DNA of 9,022 bases. Source: Thermoplasmata archaeon (GTDB lineage: Archaea; Thermoplasmatota; E2; DHVEG-1; B8-G13). A program made the position numbers and the translations under genes. Positions 1-7,968 of the stretch are shown piece by piece. The notes below the pieces were generated by a model. The model was given only the letters and a program-made list of their open reading frames with translations, made no database searches and had not been told where the DNA came from. Every line of letters begins with the position of its first letter. Positions within the stretch are counted from its first letter, which is position 1. Where the stretch lies: NCBI GenBank assembly GCA_003649745.1, contig QMST01000013.1, positions 1 to 9,022 of the forward strand, in the 5' to 3' direction.

Positions 1-983
1 AATGCGCCCAGTATTTTGTAAAAGTATCAAAATTCATCGATGACCTTCTCACAAAATTTTACAAAACAAGATCATTCTACAATATCAAAAACATAGAAGA
101 CCTAATAGGTCACATAGTTGTAGGTCTTGCACCACATACCTCTGCAGGAGTTGCAGCAAGAATAATAGGGTTTACTGATGCACAAGTCTGCTTTGCACAC
201 CCTTTTTATCATGCAGCGAAACGCCGTAACTGCGATGGTGACGAGGATGGATTGATGCTTCTCATGGATGCCCTGTTAAACTTTTCACATGCATATGTGC
301 CAGATAAACGCGGTGGTCAAATGGATCTACCACTTATACTAACAACTCGTATAGACCCAGCAGAGGTAGACAAGGAGGCGCACAACCTAGACCTGCTACC
401 GAGATACCCGCTGGAGTTTTACAAGGCAACAACAAAATATGAACACCCAAAAAACCTGGAAAAAATAATGGACATGGTTTCATCAAGATTGGGTACACCA
501 TTCCAGTATGAAAACTTTGGTTTTACACATAACACAGCAGATATCTCTAGAGGTCCACCAGCATCTGCATACAAAACATTAAAAACCATGACAGATAAGA
601 TGAACGCGCAACTCAGCCTGGCTGCAAAAATAGAAGCAGTAGACGAGGCAGATGTTGCATGTAAAGTAATAGAGCGACATTTCCTACCAGATATCCTTGG
701 AAACCTTAGAGCATTTAGCAAGCAATCTGTACGCTGCCCCATCTGTAACACCGTCTACAGGAGAATACCCCTAAAAGGAGTCTGCACCAAATGCGGAGGA
801 AATCTAACACTGACAGTTCATGAGAGATCAATCAAAAAATACCTTGAAATTTCAAAAATGCTCACTGAGAAATACAACCTACCAGACTATGCCTGCCAGA
901 GAATAAAACTAGTTGAAAAATCAATAGAATCATTGTTCACAAATGATAAAGTTAAGGTCACCAAGCTAAGCGACTTTTTCTAA
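1..983 (+). CDS. polC: DNA polymerase D large subunit DP2, C-terminal part
   Basis: This is the C-terminal 326 residues of the catalytic subunit of the archaeal replicative polymerase PolD; the reading frame is open from base 3 and the start lies before the window. PolD copies DNA together with the DP1 exonuclease subunit and the PCNA clamp. The active-site motif NCDGDED is encoded at 228-248, with the two aspartates of DGD matching the metal-binding pair known in Pyrococcus DP2, preceded by the conserved HAAKRR. A CX2C-X12-CX2C zinc-binding module follows at 735-794. The protein ends in VTKLSDFF, a degenerate PCNA-binding (PIP) motif that closely resembles the VISLDDFF tail I recall from Pyrococcus DP2, including a valine where a glutamine is usual. 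No intein interrupts the NCDGDED site, a known intein position in Pyrococcus DP2. The identification is secure; the PIP role is inferred. Confidence 0.97.
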   Translation, partial: CAQYFVKVSKFIDDLLTKFYKTRSFYNIKNIEDLIGHIVVGLAPHTSAGVAARIIGFTDAQVCFAHPFYHAAKRRNCDGDEDGLMLLMDALLNFSHAYVPDKRGGQMDLPLILTTRIDPAEVDKEAHNLDLLPRYPLEFYKATTKYEHPKNLEKIMDMVSSRLGTPFQYENFGFTHNTADISRGPPASAYKTLKTMTDKMNAQLSLAAKIEAVDEADVACKVIERHFLPDILGNLRAFSKQSVRCPICNTVYRRIPLKGVCTKCGGNLTLTVHERSIKKYLEISKMLTEKYNLPDYACQRIKLVEKSIESLFTNDKVKVTKLSDFF

Positions 984-987
984 AAAA

Positions 988-1006
988 CTGTTTTTTAACA
1001 TTTTTT
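988..1006 (+). terminator. T-tract terminator after DP2
   Basis: Two runs of six T (991-996 and 1001-1006) begin eight bases after the DP2 stop codon. Archaeal RNA polymerase commonly stops at oligo-T tracts without a hairpin, so this is a plausible end of the DP2 transcript. It lies just upstream of the TATA-like element of the next gene. Confidence 0.5.
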
Positions 1007-1025
1007 GGTAAGTTTCATATATAAA
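1007..1025 (+). promoter_or_regulatory. BRE/TATA-like promoter of the small membrane protein gene
   Basis: A purine-containing BRE-like GGTAAG (1007-1012) precedes an A/T-rich TATA-like stretch (1013-1025). The usual spacing of about 25 bases would put the transcript start near 1043-1046, only about ten bases before the ATG at 1055, so the leader would be very short. The location after the DP2 T-tracts supports an independent transcript. Confidence 0.4.
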
Positions 1026-1054
1026 CTATTTGTTTCCAAAAAAGGAGATAAGCG

Positions 1055-1333
1055 ATGATATATGAGAGATTAAATCAAATAGATAGAAAGACATGGAGAA
1101 AATGGCTTTTCTACATTGATATAATAATAATCGCCATATTTGTAATATCCCTAGTTTTTCTGGTGGAGGATGCATATTTCGCTGGTTTCTACTATGGCGG
1201 TGGAAAAACATCTATAGCTCAGAAGCAACTTTGGTATGTTGCACGGGATACAGCCTTTGTTACCGCAACTTTAGCATGGTTGTTTTACAGGTTCTTTAGA
1301 AACCAGTTCTTGCTGCTTAGAAGAATATATTAG
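1055..1333 (+). CDS. small two-helix membrane protein, unknown function
   Basis: This 92-residue protein does not match any family I recognise. The ATG has a good ribosome-binding site, GGAGA at 1044-1048, six bases upstream, which together with the TATA-like element supports a real gene. Residues 17-37 form a strongly hydrophobic helix containing four isoleucines in a row, and residues 60-81 form a second, aromatic-rich one. Between them is a short loop with GFYYGGGKTS. Basic residues before the first helix (R11, K12, R15, K16) and after the second (R79, R82, R89, R90) suggest that both ends face the cytoplasm. It lacks a cleavable signal peptide. It sits just ahead of the SRP RNA gene on the same strand, but neither the sequence nor the position proves a link with protein targeting. 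It could also be a lineage-specific protein. Confidence 0.75.
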   Translation: MIYERLNQIDRKTWRKWLFYIDIIIIAIFVISLVFLVEDAYFAGFYYGGGKTSIAQKQLWYVARDTAFVTATLAWLFYRFFRNQFLLLRRIY

Positions 1334-1339
1334 CATTTA

Positions 1340-1356
1340 GGGAAAATTAAATATAT
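1340..1356 (+). promoter_or_regulatory. BRE/TATA promoter of the SRP RNA gene
   Basis: A purine-rich BRE-like GGGAAAA (1340-1346) is followed directly by the TATA-like TTAAATATAT (1347-1356). Spacing of about 25-28 bases places the transcript start near 1378-1381, which agrees with the 5' end deduced independently from base pairing of the RNA ends. The element begins seven bases after the stop codon of the upstream gene. Confidence 0.65.
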
Positions 1357-1380
1357 TTCTTATTTACTCAATGAAAAAAT

Positions 1381-1709
1381 GGCGAAAGGTGTAGAATAGG
1401 CTGGGGGGTTAGGCGTCCCCTGTCACCGGAAATCGTCTTCAGCCGGAGCCGAAGTCAAGAGGCGGTGTTGTATGCAGCTGCTGATCCGCCTGCAGACTGT
1501 GAGACCTTGTCCTTCGGGATCGAAGGTGAAGGTAGCATGCAACTGGAGGGTTGCATGCCCTTCTTTACTGCAGGGACCAGGCCAGGCCCGGAAGGGAGCA
1601 GTCTCACTGCAGACTCTCGATGCTCGAAGGGTTAGCAGGGTTGAGAAAGCAGGTGGGCAAATCAGCATTGCTGCAATGCACATCCACTCAAGACGTTTCT
1701 ACACCCGCT
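1381..1709 (+). ncRNA. ffs: archaeal signal recognition particle RNA (7S RNA)
   Basis: This is the RNA scaffold of the signal recognition particle, which with SRP54 and SRP19 directs ribosomes making membrane and exported proteins to the membrane. The hallmark helix 8 core GGCCAGGCCCGGAAGGGAGC lies at 1580-1599, closed by CTGCAG (1568-1573) with CTGCAG (1607-1612). Helix 6 pairs 1535-1543 with 1550-1558 and carries the GGAG loop (1545-1548) contacted by SRP19. Helix 1, typical of archaea, pairs 1388-1396 with 1697-1705 exactly. In the Alu domain, helix 2 pairs 1399-1403 with 1440-1444, helix 3 pairs 1405-1408 with 1417-1420, and the conserved UGUNR motif follows (TGTCA, 1421-1425). Helix 5 includes 1479-1485 with 1661-1667 and 1511-1516 with 1625-1630. 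The length of about 330 bases is near that of other archaeal 7S RNAs. The exact ends are uncertain by a few bases. Confidence 0.96.
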
Positions 1710-1716
1710 AAAAAAA

Positions 1717-1724
1717 GATTTTTA
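1717..1724 (+). terminator. T-tract terminator of the SRP RNA
   Basis: A run of T at 1719-1723 lies about ten bases beyond the helix 1 closing strand, after an A-rich stretch. That is the position expected for an oligo-T archaeal terminator of the 7S RNA. The same A/T-rich stretch could alternatively act as a weak TATA element for the next gene. Confidence 0.4.
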
Positions 1725-1735
1725 ACAATTCAGAT

Positions 1736-1741
1736 GAGGTG
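1736..1741 (+). promoter_or_regulatory. ribosome-binding site that favours the ATG at 1752
   Basis: GAGGTG is an exact complement of the CACCTC anti-Shine-Dalgarno core of 16S rRNA and lies ten bases before the ATG at 1752. An in-frame ATG at 1734 overlaps this site and has no such element, so 1752 is the better start of the CapA-like gene. Confidence 0.5.
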
Positions 1742-1751
1742 TATCTACATT

Positions 1752-2951
1752 ATGCTCAGATTCAAGGGTGAAAATGAAAAAGGTAGCTCAGTAAAAATAT
1801 CAGCAGTTGGAGACCTACTTCTAGATGATAACTTACAGAGAGTTGCACATCAACACATGGACAACTCTATAGAAGAACCAGATGAAAAAGTAGCAAGTGG
1901 TTATCTACATATTTTAGAACCTATTTCAAAATACATCTCCTCAGCAGACATCGCCTATGCCAATTTAGAAGTTCCCCTGGCGAGAAACTTGATAAGAAAA
2001 AGTAGATATGAAAATGGAAAACTTGTAACTATAGAGAAAAAAATAGATCCTTTTGTTCTACATGACGGAGAGGTGTACTGTGGCGAGTTCCCCTATACAT
2101 TTAATGCCCATCCCGCATTTGCAGTTGCAATGAAAAAAATTGGATGGGATATAGTAAGCATTGCAAACAATCACGTTTTGGATAGATTATCAAACGGTTT
2201 AGACTTGACTATAAAGACACTTGAGGAAAACAAAATTGATTTTGTAGGCGCTATACCCTCATCAAAAATCGAAGAGGCAAAAGGAGACCCTTTTAATATA
2301 AAACCCTACATAATAAAAAAGGTGGGGGGTATTAGAATCGCATTTTTCTCAATAGCCAGGTTTACCAACCCTCATTTTTACAGGATGATTCCATCAGATA
2401 GATACAAACAGGTTTATAAGTTTACCAAATCTTTTTTCTACGGTAAAAACAATATTCCAAAGCTTATAAGATGGATAAAACAGGTGAAAAATAAAGACAA
2501 TGTAGACTTGGTTATAGTAGCACCCCACTGGGGATTGGAATATGTTAATCATACGAATTTTATGCAGAGGGAATGGGGTAAATATATCTTGGAGGGTGGA
2601 GCAGATATAATACTTGGTAGTCACCCTCATGTTATACAACCTTTTGAAAAATATGTCACCAGCGATGGCAGGGAGACATTTATCGCGTATAGTTTAGGTG
2701 ATTTTGTCTGTGGTTTGAGATCATTTAGGCTAAGAGCTGCTTTTATCCTCTATATAACAATTGTTAAAAATGAAAAAGGAGTTTTTATAAAAGAAGTGAG
2801 TTATCTTCCAACTATTTCGAAACTGTATCTCAAGGATGATAAAATCATTTGGGATATAAAGGTAATCCCTGTTGAGAAGGATGATAACGCAAGTGAAAAG
2901 TTAGAATATTTTAAAAAAATTCTAAAATATGACAACAGGTTGCATCTCTAA
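1752..2951 (+). CDS. CapA/PgsA-like metallophosphatase-fold protein
   Basis: This 399-residue protein belongs to the bacterial capsule synthesis (PGA_cap) family, which has a calcineurin-like metallophosphoesterase fold. The family motifs appear in order: VGDLLLDD near residues 19-26, ANLE at 70-73, ANNHVLD at 138-144, HWGLEY at 259-264, GSHPH at 289-293 and SLGDF at 314-318, where many relatives have SLGNF. The Asp, Asn, Glu and His residues of these motifs are candidate metal ligands. In bacteria some members take part in poly-gamma-glutamate synthesis or export, but most archaeal members are untested, so the substrate is unknown. I see no signal peptide or membrane anchor, which argues against the exported form. 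The open frame extends upstream to a TTG at 1551, but that start lies inside the SRP RNA and should be discarded. The start at 1752 rests on the GAGGTG site; 1734 is the alternative. No strong separate promoter is visible. Confidence 0.9.
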   Translation: MLRFKGENEKGSSVKISAVGDLLLDDNLQRVAHQHMDNSIEEPDEKVASGYLHILEPISKYISSADIAYANLEVPLARNLIRKSRYENGKLVTIEKKIDPFVLHDGEVYCGEFPYTFNAHPAFAVAMKKIGWDIVSIANNHVLDRLSNGLDLTIKTLEENKIDFVGAIPSSKIEEAKGDPFNIKPYIIKKVGGIRIAFFSIARFTNPHFYRMIPSDRYKQVYKFTKSFFYGKNNIPKLIRWIKQVKNKDNVDLVIVAPHWGLEYVNHTNFMQREWGKYILEGGADIILGSHPHVIQPFEKYVTSDGRETFIAYSLGDFVCGLRSFRLRAAFILYITIVKNEKGVFIKEVSYLPTISKLYLKDDKIIWDIKVIPVEKDDNASEKLEYFKKILKYDNRLHL

Positions 2952-2965
2952 CTTTTAATTGGCTT

Positions 2966-2982
2966 GTGAAAAAATTTATAAT
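2966..2982 (+). promoter_or_regulatory. BRE/TATA promoter of mcm
   Basis: A purine-rich GTGAAAAAA (2966-2974) followed by TTTATAAT (2975-2982) fits the archaeal BRE/TATA pattern. It predicts a transcript start near 3003, about 30 bases before the preferred TTG start at 3034. It therefore also argues against translation from any in-frame codon upstream of that point. Confidence 0.6.
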
Positions 2983-3016
2983 CAATTGGCGGTTAATATT
3001 ATATTCTCTTTAGATT

Positions 3017-3024
3017 GGGAGGTG
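3017..3024 (+). promoter_or_regulatory. ribosome-binding site that decides the mcm start
   Basis: GGGAGGTG is a near-complete anti-Shine-Dalgarno match ending nine bases before the TTG at 3034. It fixes the start there in preference to the TTG at 2959, which precedes the TATA element. Confidence 0.75.
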
Positions 3025-3033
3025 CTAAATAAT

Positions 3034-5142
3034 TTGGCGAAGCTGCTTAGAGATGAGAATTTAATTTCGCTTTGGGAGAATTTCTTTTTAGATCATTATA
3101 AGACAGAGATCGAAAACATTGCTCTCTCATATCCTGAGAAAAGAAGTTTATATGTTGATTACTGGGATATCGATCGTGTTAATCCAAATCTAGCTGAGAG
3201 TCTAATAGTAAACCCTTATCATACGATTTATAATGCGGAGGAGGCGTTAAAAAATACAGAGGTATCTACTGGTGAGAGGCTTAGGTTACATTTTAGAGTG
3301 TTTAACTTGCCAGATATTAACAGGATTGGTATTAGAAAACTTAGATCTGTTCATCTGGGTAAGCTGGTGGCTATGGAGGGACTTGTAAAGAAGGTTACAG
3401 AGGTTAGACCTAAACTTCAGGTTGGTGCTTTTCAGTGTCAAAAATGTGGTGCAGTGATCAAACTGGAGCAGGAGGAGGACATAGTTAAAGAGCCTGCTGA
3501 GTGTTATGAGGATCAAGGAGGTTGCGGTAGAAGTTCTTCTTTTAAACTTTTACCAAGTTTATCAGAGTTTATAGATTTCCAAAAAATAGAGTTGCAGGAA
3601 AGCCCAGAGGGTTTGCGAGGTGGTGCTCAGCCAGAAAGGATCTCTGTTTATTTAGAGGATGACCTGGTTGGTGACATAGCACCTGGTGATAGGGTTATAG
3701 TGAATGGTATATTGCATTCTCATCAAAGGAGAAGGGGGACATATAGGCTTACTGCCTTTGATAAAATCTTGAGTGCTATTAGCATTGAAAAACAAGAGCT
3801 TGCTTTTGAAGAGGTTGAGGTTACAGATGAGGATGAAAAAGAGATATTAGAGGTGAGTAAAGATCCTAAGATATATGAGAAGATAAGAGAAAGCATAGCG
3901 CCGACTATCTACGGGATGGAAGTTGAAAAGGATGCGTTAACACTTCAACTGTTTGGTGGTGTAGCAAAAAACATGCCAGATGGAACAAGGATAAGAGGAG
4001 ATATCCATGTGCTACTGGTGGGTGATCCAGGTACTGCTAAGTCTCAGATTTTAACATATATATCAAAACTTGCTCCACGTAGCATTTATGCTTCTGGTAG
4101 AGCATCATCTGCAGCTGGTCTCACAGCTGCAGCGGTTAGAGACGAGTTTGGTGAGGGGCATTGGACTCTTGAAGCTGGTGCATTGGTGTTGGCGGATATG
4201 GGAATAGCAGCTATTGATGAAATTGATAAAATGAGTGATTCTGATAGAAGCGCATTGCATCAGGCTATGGAGCAGCAGGAGATATCTGTTGCAAAAGCTG
4301 GTATTAATGCTACGTTGAAATCAAGATGTGCCTTGTTGGCTGCTGCGAACCCAAAACTAGGTAGATTTGATGAGTATTTACCTATACATGAGCAGATTAA
4401 TATGCCGCCTGCTTTGTTATCCAGGTTTGATCTAATTTTTTCTATCATAGATAAGCCAAATGTTGATAGAGACTCTGATTTAGCCGCTCATATTCTAATG
4501 GCTCACAAGGCTGGGGAGGTTCATGAACATATTTCCAAGTCAAAGAAATCTTTGCATAAAAAATCAGAGGAAGAAAAGCTCATGGAGATTGTTAAACCAG
4601 TTTTTGAACCAGAGTTTCTTAGAAAATATATCGCCTATGCAAAGAGAAATGTTTTCCCAGTTATGACAGAGGAGGCTATAGAGACGATCAAAAACTATTA
4701 TGTCTCATTACGTGCCTCATCAGAGGATTCCATACCATTTACACCTAGACAGTTGGAGGCTTTTGTAAGACTAGCGGAGGCAAGTGCGAGAGTAAGATTG
4801 AGTAGTAAGGTAACGGTTGAGGATGCACAGAGAGCGATTTCGATAATAGACCAGTATCTAAGAAGAGTCAGTCTTGACAGGGAAACAGGTAAGTTTGATA
4901 TAGATATAATAGCCACTGGTATAAGTCATACTCAGCAGGAGAGGATGAGAACCGTTATTGACATAATTAAGAGGATTTGCGAGGAATCCAAGGATGGGAA
5001 TGCAGCTCGAGTGGATGTGATAAGAGAGGCAGAGATGGCTGGTATTGAGGCAAGTAAGGCAGAGGAGATCTTGGAGAGGTTGAAACGAAATGGTCAGATA
5101 TATGAACCGGTGATTGGAAAATATAAAATCACAGGTTATTAG
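3034..5142 (+). CDS. mcm: MCM replicative DNA helicase
   Basis: This 702-residue protein is the ATP-driven hexameric helicase that unwinds DNA ahead of the archaeal replication fork. The N-terminal domain carries a zinc-binding module with cysteines at 135, 138, 157 and 164. The AAA+ domain has Walker A GDPGTAKS (330-337), Walker B with DEID (395-398) and the arginine-finger motif SRFD, with its Arg at 464. The C-terminal 65 or so residues look like the usual winged helix. No intein interrupts the Walker A region, a frequent insertion site in archaeal mcm genes. The TTG start is chosen because of the strong GGGAGGTG site and the TATA element. The longer version from 2959 would add 25 residues encoded across the promoter. 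The gene ends in TAG and overlaps the oppositely directed EF-2 gene by four bases. All catalytic motifs are intact. Confidence 0.97.
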   Translation: MAKLLRDENLISLWENFFLDHYKTEIENIALSYPEKRSLYVDYWDIDRVNPNLAESLIVNPYHTIYNAEEALKNTEVSTGERLRLHFRVFNLPDINRIGIRKLRSVHLGKLVAMEGLVKKVTEVRPKLQVGAFQCQKCGAVIKLEQEEDIVKEPAECYEDQGGCGRSSSFKLLPSLSEFIDFQKIELQESPEGLRGGAQPERISVYLEDDLVGDIAPGDRVIVNGILHSHQRRRGTYRLTAFDKILSAISIEKQELAFEEVEVTDEDEKEILEVSKDPKIYEKIRESIAPTIYGMEVEKDALTLQLFGGVAKNMPDGTRIRGDIHVLLVGDPGTAKSQILTYISKLAPRSIYASGRASSAAGLTAAAVRDEFGEGHWTLEAGALVLADMGIAAIDEIDKMSDSDRSALHQAMEQQEISVAKAGINATLKSRCALLAAANPKLGRFDEYLPIHEQINMPPALLSRFDLIFSIIDKPNVDRDSDLAAHILMAHKAGEVHEHISKSKKSLHKKSEEEKLMEIVKPVFEPEFLRKYIAYAKRNVFPVMTEEAIETIKNYYVSLRASSEDSIPFTPRQLEAFVRLAEASARVRLSSKVTVEDAQRAISIIDQYLRRVSLDRETGKFDIDIIATGISHTQQERMRTVIDIIKRICEESKDGNAARVDVIREAEMAGIEASKAEEILERLKRNGQIYEPVIGKYKITGY
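5116..5130 (-). terminator. possible T-rich terminator of the EF-2 operon inside mcm
   Basis: On the - strand, just after the EF-2 stop, the sequence GATTTTATATTTTCC provides two T4 clusters within 25 bases. Because mcm occupies the opposite strand, the EF-2 transcript must end inside antisense mcm sequence, and this is the first T-rich stretch. The tracts are short, so the call is tentative. Confidence 0.3.
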
Positions 5143-7337
5143 TCCATGTAGTATTCTGGCGGGTACGGCTCTGGTTTCAAACCCTTTCTTTCTCTTATTG
5201 ATCTAATGATTTTATCCTGTAGTTCCCTGGGTAGTGGTTCGAAACCAATGTTTTCTGTGTTCCAAAGTACTCTTCCACCGGTGGCAGATCTTATAGCTGA
5301 TGCAAAACCAAACATTTCTGCAACAGGTGCCTTTGCCTCGATTGTGACCATGTCACCCTCGGTTTTCATGTCAAGTATAACTGCACGACGTTGGTTTAAC
5401 TCCCTAGAAACGTTTCCCATTACATCTTGGGGGGTGTTGATAAAAACTTTTTGCATTGGCTCCAATATTATTGGATCTGATAGCATTATTGCACCATATA
5501 TCGCGTTTTTGACAGCTGGTATAACTTGAGCTGGTCCTCTGTGAATTGCATCCTCATGTAGTTTTGCATCAACCAGTTTTACCATGACGCCTTGCAGCGG
5601 CTCGTTTGCCAAAGGTCCTTTTTTCATAGCCTCGTTGAAAGCCTCTTTTATTAACTCCCTGGTTTCGAATAAATGTTGTATACCCTTGGTTACATCGGTT
5701 AAAATGTTTAAACCTTGTATTGCAAATACTCCTTTTGCAATAATTTTATCCATGCCCAGCTCCAGAAGTTTTTTCTCTACTTCTTTCTTATATTTTTTTG
5801 CATCAGTGGGTATTTCATTGTTATATAATGCTTTTATCACATTAGCAGGGAGTGGTTCGACAACAAAATAGAATCTATTATGTTTGTTTGGTGATTTTCC
5901 CTCAAATGGATGAGGCGTAGCTCTCCCTACAGTCTCTCTGTATACCACTATTGGTTGTGAGCATACTATCTCTACCCCATAATCATTTTTGATTCTGTAT
6001 TCTGTGATTTCTAGATGTAACTCTCCCATGCCTGACATTAGATGTTCACCAGTTTCCTGGTTTATCTCAACCTCTATGCTTGGGTCTGCTTTGGAAATCA
6101 TTCTTAGAACCTCTATGAGCTTGGGTAAATCTTTTGTGTGTTTTGCCTCTACTGCAACTGTTACAACCGGTTCTGATACATGTACTATTCTCTCAAAAGG
6201 CTCCATATCTGGCACGTTTGTCACCGTGCTGCCAGCGATTGCATCTCGTAACCCTGTCGCTGCTACAATGTTACCAGCTGTGACTTTTTCAACAGGAATC
6301 CTATCAGCTCCTACCATTACACTAACCTGCTGTACACGGTTCTTATTTGGCATTCCCACCACATATAGCTCTTGGCCCTTTTCTATAGTTCCACTGAAAA
6401 CCCTTCCTATTGCAACTTCGCCAGCATGTGGGTCTATTATTATTTTTGTAATCATCAAAGCCAGTGGTTTATCTTTGTCACAGTTGAGCATACCTTTTCC
6501 TACTTCGCTTTCTAGATCACCACGCCATATGTGTGGTATCCTATATCTTTGAGCCTCTTTTGGTGAGGGTAGATGATCTACTACTAGATCCAGGATAACC
6601 TCGTGTAATGGAGATTTTTTTGCTAATGTTTTTTGATCTTGTTTATTACAATATTCATAGATATCCTTGAAAGTTAACCCACTTTTTTTCATATATGGTA
6701 GAGATATTGCCCAGTTGTAATATGCGGATCCAAAGGCAACACTTCCATCTTCAACTTTTACCTTCCATTCATCTCTAAACTCCCCAGGTGCCATCTTTTC
6801 TATTAATTTGTTAACCTCAGCGATTATCTTTACAAATCTATTTTGCATATCTTCAGGTGTAACTCTTAACTCGTTTATGAGTCTGTCAACCTTGTTTATG
6901 AAAAGCACAGGTTTTACTTTTTCTCTTAATGCTTGTCTTATAACAGTCTCAGTTTGTGGCATAACCCCCTCTACAGCACATACAACTATGATGCAGCCAT
7001 CTACTGCACGCATTGCTCTTGTTACGTCTCCACCGAAATCCACATGCCCAGGTGTGTCTAATAGGTTTACAAGGTATTCTTTTCCTTCAAACTCATGAAC
7101 CATGGATGCAGCAGCGGTTTGTATGGTGATGCCTCTTGTTTGTTCTTGTTCATCATAGTCCAACACTAGTTGTTTACCTGCTAGTTCTTCGCTCATCATG
7201 CCACAGCCAGCGAGAAGATTGTCAGATAAGGTTGTTTTACCATGGTCTATATGCGCTGCTATACCAATGTTTCTTATCTGATCTAATTTATCCATCAGAT
7301 TTTGTGCCCTCTTAATATTATCCTCTTTCCTACCCAT
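5139..7337 (-). CDS. fusA: translation elongation factor 2 (aEF-2)
   Basis: This 732-residue GTPase moves the tRNAs and mRNA through the ribosome after peptide bond formation; the length is normal for archaeal EF-2. GTP-binding motifs are AHIDHGKT (28-35), the switch region with TRGITI (67-72), DTPGH (94-98) and NKVD (148-151). The domain IV tip contains [11 protein letters not shown] with His 599, the histidine that archaea and eukaryotes convert to diphthamide, which separates this protein from bacterial EF-G. The ATG start is preceded by AGAGG and gives the typical N terminus ahead of [14 protein letters not shown]. It is the last gene of the S12-S7-EF-2 cluster, 24 bases after S7. The EF-1 alpha and S10 genes that often follow in archaea are absent here; instead the gene ends against mcm. 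Confidence 0.98.
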   Translation of the reverse strand: MGRKEDNIKRAQNLMDKLDQIRNIGIAAHIDHGKTTLSDNLLAGCGMMSEELAGKQLVLDYDEQEQTRGITIQTAAASMVHEFEGKEYLVNLLDTPGHVDFGGDVTRAMRAVDGCIIVVCAVEGVMPQTETVIRQALREKVKPVLFINKVDRLINELRVTPEDMQNRFVKIIAEVNKLIEKMAPGEFRDEWKVKVEDGSVAFGSAYYNWAISLPYMKKSGLTFKDIYEYCNKQDQKTLAKKSPLHEVILDLVVDHLPSPKEAQRYRIPHIWRGDLESEVGKGMLNCDKDKPLALMITKIIIDPHAGEVAIGRVFSGTIEKGQELYVVGMPNKNRVQQVSVMVGADRIPVEKVTAGNIVAATGLRDAIAGSTVTNVPDMEPFERIVHVSEPVVTVAVEAKHTKDLPKLIEVLRMISKADPSIEVEINQETGEHLMSGMGELHLEITEYRIKNDYGVEIVCSQPIVVYRETVGRATPHPFEGKSPNKHNRFYFVVEPLPANVIKALYNNEIPTDAKKYKKEVEKKLLELGMDKIIAKGVFAIQGLNILTDVTKGIQHLFETRELIKEAFNEAMKKGPLANEPLQGVMVKLVDAKLHEDAIHRGPAQVIPAVKNAIYGAIMLSDPIILEPMQKVFINTPQDVMGNVSRELNQRRAVILDMKTEGDMVTIEAKAPVAEMFGFASAIRSATGGRVLWNTENIGFEPLPRELQDKIIRSIRERKGLKPEPYPPEYYMD

Positions 7338-7361
7338 TATAATCTCAACCTCTTTGAAAAT

Positions 7362-7961
7362 TTATCTTGCAGATCTTGCAATTCTTTCTATGTCATATTT
7401 CCTTGATATTGCAAAAGAGGAGCTGTCATTCTTTGCAGCCTTTAGAAGCTCATCCGCAAGGCAGTTTTCTATGCTTTTTTTGTTTTTATGAGACGCAGAG
7501 ATTGCTCCCTGGCAGATATTTCTAAGTGCAATGTCTATTCTTCTTTGGGGTGCGACATCAACCGCTCTAGGTACTGCGATTCCACCAAACTGGAGACGTA
7601 TTATCTCTTCTCTTGGCGCCGCATTTTGAATCGCGTTTACAACAATCTGTAGAGGATTTGTCTTTGTTTTTTTATCTATAATTTCAAGTGCTTTTTTTAC
7701 AACCCTTAAAGCCTTTGTTTTTTTACCAGTGAAATCCTCTGTTCTCATCATATTGTTTATCAGTCTTTCAATCAATGACATCTTAGATTTTCCAAACTTC
7801 TTCTTTGAGTAAACTCCGCCAGTGTAGAGAGTGGGCATGTCAAGATTTATATACTTGACCAATCCCTGATCCTCTATTTTTATCTTCTGATCCTTGTATT
7901 TTTCCAAGAAAGGAAAAAGGTAAACCCAGGTTTCATATTTATTACTTTTTTCTTTGCTCAT
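7362..7961 (-). CDS. rpsG: 30S ribosomal protein S7 (uS7)
   Basis: This 199-residue protein of the small-subunit head nucleates assembly of the 16S rRNA 3' domain. Recognisable family segments are KALRVVKKALEII around residue 83, the conserved NPLQIVVNAIQNAAPREE stretch near 102-119, GGIAVPRAVDVAPQRR near 126-141, and the C-terminal segment with ISRKYDIERIARSAR. The length fits archaeal S7, which is longer than the bacterial protein at its N terminus. A GAGG ribosome-binding site five bases before the ATG overlaps the S12 stop codon, which points to coupled translation in the S12-S7-EF-2 operon. Confidence 0.97.
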   Translation of the reverse strand: MSKEKSNKYETWVYLFPFLEKYKDQKIKIEDQGLVKYINLDMPTLYTGGVYSKKKFGKSKMSLIERLINNMMRTEDFTGKKTKALRVVKKALEIIDKKTKTNPLQIVVNAIQNAAPREEIIRLQFGGIAVPRAVDVAPQRRIDIALRNICQGAISASHKNKKSIENCLADELLKAAKNDSSSFAISRKYDIERIARSAR

Positions 7962-7968
7962 TTTATCC

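Noticed and set aside
419..751. A 110-codon open frame on the - strand opposite DP2
   Set aside because: It lies antisense to conserved DP2 sequence including the zinc-binding module, and the translation shows no recognisable domain.
1504..1533. Apparent extra hairpin in the SRP RNA (ACCTT and CCTTCG pairing with CGAAGG and AAGGT), suggesting an additional helix before helix 6
   Set aside because: The CCTTCG strand (1511-1516) pairs equally well with CGAAGG at 1625-1630 and its continuation ATCGA with TCGAT, in line with the rest of helix 5. The standard fold explains it without a new helix.
1499..1607. Perfect seven-base complement GTGAGAC (1499-1505) with GTCTCAC (1601-1607) as a separate helix
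   Set aside because: It would conflict with the helix 8 closing stem CTGCAG/CTGCAG and with the helix 5 register, so it is at best an alternative fold.
1423..1711. Short open frames on both strands over the SRP RNA
   Set aside because: They overlap a structured RNA gene, lack ribosome-binding sites and resemble no protein family.
984..3033. Search for a replication origin (repeated origin-recognition boxes) between the DP2 and mcm genes
   Set aside because: No repeated GC-rich inverted boxes or long non-coding duplex-unwinding region were seen, and no Orc1/Cdc6 gene is in the window. The gaps are short and accounted for by promoters and the SRP RNA.
5206..7098. Several open frames of 95-187 codons on the + strand opposite EF-2
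   Set aside because: They are shadows of the strongly conserved EF-2 coding strand, with low-complexity Ser/Thr-rich translations and no start signals.
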